Assembly (NCBI GenBank): GCA_027483645.1
Contig: JAIXUD010000022.1
Location: 62,001-126,000, forward strand
DNA from: Sphingobacteriales bacterium
GTDB lineage: Bacteria > Bacteroidota > Bacteroidia > Chitinophagales > CAIOSU01
DNA length: 64,000 nt
Direction of reading: 5' to 3'
Made by a program: the position numbers and the translations under genes
In this document: piece by piece, positions 61,585-64,000 of the stretch
Numbering within the stretch: the first letter of the stretch is position 1
How the letters are laid out: every line of letters starts with the position of its first letter
Notes under the pieces: model-generated
The model's database searches: none
Seen by the model: the letters and a program-made list of their open reading frames with translations, nothing else
What the model was told of the DNA's origin: nothing

Positions 61585-61767
61585 TTGGTATCAAGTATCA
61601 AGTAGTGAGAATCAAGTACCTCCTATTTGACTATGCTGCCAATGATAGAATTTGTGTTGCTAGAATGTTAAACCACTAAGGACACTAGGAAAAAAGACAC
61701 TAAGTTCACCAAGTACATATTACGGGCTTCGTGTTCTTTGTTATTTCCTTTGTGCACTTCGTGGTTA
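61585..61767. repeat. TATCAAGTA units and second copy of the AACCAC...GTGGTT repeat
   Basis: 61585-61618 has TATCAAGTATCAAGTAGTGA, the inverse of the ftsW-upstream repeat. 61671-61767 is copy 2 of the repeat at 5133-5230, again with inverted ends (AACCACTAAGGACACTAG ... TTGTGCACTTCGTGGTT). No gene in 61582-61820. Confidence 0.8.
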
Positions 61768-61820
61768 AAAGCATATCAGTACAAATGCACTTCTGAGGTG
61801 TTCCGTCAATATAGCAGAAT

Positions 61821-62312
61821 TTACTCCAGCTTAATCGAGAATGTCCCCATGCACTTCTTTAAGTCGCCACCGCTGTTGAGTGTTACCTCCAGCGAGCCGC
61901 GCAAGTAGCCATCAGCTAGCGTAGTGTTAACCCAGCCGTTGTTTTCTGAGTAGGGGGCGAGATAAGTGGGCCCTTTGCCGGGTGCTTTGCTGTAGGTTAC
62001 ACTTACGGGTCCGCCCTGCGAAACAGTGTGTGCTGCAGTAGCGAGCGGGTCAGGCAACATGATGCTGAAAGCGGAATTGTCGGCACCCAAACCTTTCACT
62101 ACCCAGAAGATGCCCATCCGTTGTATTTCGTAGCTGGCCGCATGCCATAGTGCGCCGTCAATATTGATGGCAATACCTACGGTTGGTGCACCCTTGTCAT
62201 TGCTTACTGCAACTGGCTGAAGGTATGCGGTATTGCTTGCCGATGTGTTGGTAGTAGATTTACAACCCAATACAGTTATCATTATCATGATTGCTAGGCT
62301 AGCCATTTTCAT
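61821..62312 (-). CDS. Lipoprotein of unknown function
   Basis: 163 residues. Lipobox VLGC (Cys17), then a short Thr/Ser/Asn linker and a beta-rich domain (AINIDGALWHAASYEIQRMGIFWVVKGLGADNSAFSIMLPDP, VSVTYSKAPGKGPTYLAPYSENNGWVNTTLADGYLRGSLEVTLN ... KCMGTFSIKLE). The order ALW-HA-S...I-G...S-G-F-I is typical of the DUF6252-like small secreted proteins of this phylum, a moderate guess. It stands alone, just downstream of an independent terminator. Confidence 0.75.
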   Translation of the reverse strand: MKMASLAIMIMITVLGCKSTTNTSASNTAYLQPVAVSNDKGAPTVGIAINIDGALWHAASYEIQRMGIFWVVKGLGADNSAFSIMLPDPLATAAHTVSQGGPVSVTYSKAPGKGPTYLAPYSENNGWVNTTLADGYLRGSLEVTLNSGGDLKKCMGTFSIKLE

Positions 62313-62370
62313 AATAGGATATTTATCTTCTAAAGTTAGAAACCGGAATGGTATTAGCTACGATTTAGCC

Positions 62371-62400
62371 AAAAAAAACCGTCACCCCAAAGGGTGACGG
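62371..62400 (-). terminator. Strong minus-strand intrinsic terminator
   Basis: Arms CCGTCACCC and GGGTGACGG (9 bp, loop of 4) followed on the minus strand by eight T residues. On the plus strand no T-run follows. Confidence 0.92.
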
Positions 62401-62640
62401 CCGCACACTAACTACTACCTATATTTTGAGTTCCTGAAAGTCCACAAATAAGTTCCTTTCAGGGAACGATTGATCAAGTTGATGGTTGCGGGAAAAGGGC
62501 GTAACCCACAACCATCGTTTATAAAGATGCTTCATTACGAGACGCTGAAGCTGGTATGCTTTTTACCAGTAAATCGTCATAGTTATATCGTTCGCTGCTT
62601 AGTCTTCCTTCTCTATAACTGGTGCAACCTGTTCGTTGCG
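62371..62640 (-). ncRNA. Candidate structured non-coding RNA ending in an intrinsic terminator
   Basis: Read on the minus strand, hairpins follow one another: 62624-62639 (GCAAC/GTTGC), 62551-62569 (CTGGTA/TACCAG), 62529-62551 (GCTTCA/TGAAGC), 62481-62516 (12-bp GATGGTTGCGGG/CCCACAACCATC with one G-U), 62430-62467 (GTTCCTGAAAG/CTTTCAGGGAAC with one bulge), then a terminator (62379-62400) with an eight-T run. No gene on the minus strand lies upstream within reach, so the terminator must belong to a transcript from this gap. A 38-codon frame (62419-62535) exists but is spanned by the hairpins. It has none of the conserved blocks of RNase P, tmRNA or SRP RNA that I know. Confidence 0.45.
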
Positions 62641-62884
62641 TCTCTGGTTTACATAAGGCAGTAATTGTGCCAAGGATTGGGCTGATCGTAAGTCAATTGA
62701 CTATCAACATATTAAGTGGGAGGGTCTGCAATCATGCAATCTTGTTGTGTATTTATTTCTACAAATTGGTGTAGAAATAGTGTAGATAATGAAGCATTAA
62801 GTAAAAACCTTAAAGAGTGTTAACGATATACTACTTTAACCCTTGCATGCGTTTCTTTAGCTCACAGCTTTCAACTAACTATTT

Positions 62885-63583
62885 ATGATTACCGCAATCC
62901 GTCAATTGTTCTCCCATCGATTTGGAGTTTTGTATGCCTCCATAGCATTTACGGTGTTCATGCTCACAGTAAGGGTTACCCTAACAGGAAGCATTTTCGG
63001 GGGATTCTTAGTTTGGAACCTTTTCCTGGCCGGATTGCCCTTGTTCTTTGCACTTTGGCTGCAAAATGTGAGAGATGGTAAAGGAAATTCGCTATTTCAG
63101 TTGGCATTGTTCAGCGCTTGGCTACTGTTTTTCCCCAATGCCATGTACATCGTTACCGATTTGTTTCATCTTAAAACCCGCGTGCCGGTGCCTCAATGGT
63201 TTGATATGATATTGCTATTTTCTGGCGCTTGGAATGGTCTGTTGCTGGGCTTTAACTCCCTTGCCATTGTGCAGCGCATCTTCAATGAAATGTTCAACAG
63301 CCTTGTGGGCAATCTATTGGCGGTGGGCTGCATGTTTCTGGCTGGCTATGGTATCTTTTTAGGCCGATACTTGCGTTGGAACAGTTGGGATGTAGTGAGC
63401 AATCCGTTTAGCCTAGTGGCCGATATTGCGCACCATGTACTGCGCCCTCACCACCATCTATTTATGTATGGTTTTGTGTTTCTCTTCAGCAGCTTTATGT
63501 GTTTGGCTTACTTCGCGATTCAGCAGCGCACAATAGTAGGTCAACCAAGTAACAATTTATTTAGCAAAACTCGCAACCCGTAA
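62885..63583 (+). CDS. DUF1361 membrane protein
   Basis: 232 residues with six to seven membrane helices. Family blocks: LVWNLFLAGLPLFFALWLQ, FSAWLLFFPNAMYIVTDLFHL, PQWFDMILLFSGAWNGLLLGFNSL, LAGYGIFLGRYLRWNSWDVVSNP and HHLFMYGFVFLFSSFMCLAYF. These match DUF1361 (PF07099), whose function is unknown. A run of ACCCGTAACTGGTAACC repeat units follows the stop. Confidence 0.92.
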   Translation: MITAIRQLFSHRFGVLYASIAFTVFMLTVRVTLTGSIFGGFLVWNLFLAGLPLFFALWLQNVRDGKGNSLFQLALFSAWLLFFPNAMYIVTDLFHLKTRVPVPQWFDMILLFSGAWNGLLLGFNSLAIVQRIFNEMFNSLVGNLLAVGCMFLAGYGIFLGRYLRWNSWDVVSNPFSLVADIAHHVLRPHHHLFMYGFVFLFSSFMCLAYFAIQQRTIVGQPSNNLFSKTRNP

Positions 63584-63603
63584 CTGGTAACCCTCGGGTA
63601 ATT

Positions 63604-64000
63604 TTACAAAGCCAAAGTCACTATCGACTTCTCGGCATAGAAAGGATCTTTGAAAAACTTCGATAGTGGAACCACTTTCGCCCGTTTGCCATAAGGCTCC
63701 AATTCCAATTTCAAGTCGCCGCCTTTAAGGGCTATAAGGCCGTTGGCAAGGGTATGGTTGCTGCGCTTTTTTATTTTACCGCGGGTCCATTGTACTAGGT
63801 CGGGCATCGGGGCCACGGCGCGGGTGATGGCAAAATCCACGTGGCCATCATGCCTTTCAGAGCGGATGTTTTCGGCAAAAGCATTATCCAATCCCAGCGC
63901 GTCCTTAATCGCCTTTACTACTAGTATCTTCTTGCCGATAGAGTCGGTAAGGTAAAACAAAGTATCAGGAAACAGAATGGCTAAAGGAATGCCAGGAAAG
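63604..64000 (-). CDS. rsmG: 16S rRNA (guanine(527)-N(7))-methyltransferase RsmG, 5' part missing
   Basis: The visible 132 residues cover the SAM-binding core and C-terminus: GIPLAILFPDT at the window edge, then FYLTDSIGKKILVVKAIKDALGLDNAFAENIRSE, HVDFAITRAVAPMPDLVQWTRGKI, LANGLIALKGGDLKLELEPYG, FFKDPFYAEKSIVTLAL. These match RsmG/GidB. The frame continues past the window end, so an internal TTG at 63960 is not the start. Lies convergent to the DUF1361 gene. Confidence 0.95.
   Translation of the reverse strand, partial: FPGIPLAILFPDTLFYLTDSIGKKILVVKAIKDALGLDNAFAENIRSERHDGHVDFAITRAVAPMPDLVQWTRGKIKKRSNHTLANGLIALKGGDLKLELEPYGKRAKVVPLSKFFKDPFYAEKSIVTLAL

Noticed and set aside
62470-62664. 64-codon plus-strand frame
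   Set aside because: Overlaps the hairpin-rich candidate RNA; composition and start are implausible, and the terminator has the opposite polarity.
62313-62884. Replication origin
   Set aside because: Many dyads are present, but I find no DnaA boxes or AT-rich unwinding element and no dnaA or dnaN nearby.

Overview
The window is a 64 kb piece of a chromosome from a member of the Bacteroidota. The evidence is: type IX secretion (T9SS) sorting domains of both types, a PorT homologue next to the menaquinone methyltransferase, a PorP/SprF protein, TonB-dependent receptors with an N-terminal carboxypeptidase-regulatory-like domain, promoter -7 boxes of the TAnnTTTG type, almost no Shine-Dalgarno sequences, and an FtsZ ending in the NNSFLHGNVD-type tail. 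I cannot name the genus.

Layout. (1) 1-5050, minus strand: a probable vitamin B12 acquisition operon. A cobalamin riboswitch (4834-5043) precedes a BtuG-like beta-propeller carrying a T9SS tail, a secreted SUMF1-fold protein, a short T9SS cargo protein, and a BtuB-like TonB receptor cut by the window edge. Two related MITE-like elements occupy the two large gaps. (2) 5.3-12.4 kb: PorT, UbiE/MenG, EngB, a GSCFA protein, a YHS lipoprotein, a small membrane protein, and a PhoR/PhoB-like two-component pair. (3) 12.5-16.9 kb: a beta-helix lipoprotein and a large TonB receptor. (4) 17-26.4 kb: a TPR protein, a protein with 18-residue WDG repeats, a HAD phosphatase, a tRNA with anticodon CAT, a RAYT-type transposase among its REP-like repeats, an ECF sigma factor, a glycosyltransferase, Tgt, an LptF/G permease and three small Cys-rich lipoproteins. 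(5) 26.4-41.3 kb: ceramidase-like protein, a GNAT-like/XRE module with a perfect 27-nt palindrome, HemG-like flavodoxin, two EEP-fold phosphodiesterases, QueG, a sodium-solute symporter, a LOG protein, an M23 peptidase, Bcp, and several unknowns. (6) 41.6-57.5 kb: the division and cell-wall (dcw) cluster mraZ-rsmH-ftsL-ftsI-murE-mraY-murD-ftsW-murG-murC-ftsQ-ftsA-ftsZ, without murF or ddl, with 10-bp-phased MraZ-type boxes in front and a terminator behind. (7) 57.5-64 kb: an NlpC/P60 hydrolase, a T9SS type B cargo gene coupled to PorP/SprF, a lipoprotein, a candidate structured RNA, a DUF1361 protein and the 3' part of rsmG.

Links between genes. QueG needs cobalamin and acts downstream of Tgt, so the B12 uptake operon, tgt and queG touch one metabolic theme. 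PorT and PorP/SprF belong to the machinery that would export the sorting-domain proteins seen here. A striking feature is the density of short dispersed and inverted repeats (at least eight families) in the intergenic DNA, some of which run into the 5' ends of genes and appear to encode parts of signal peptides.
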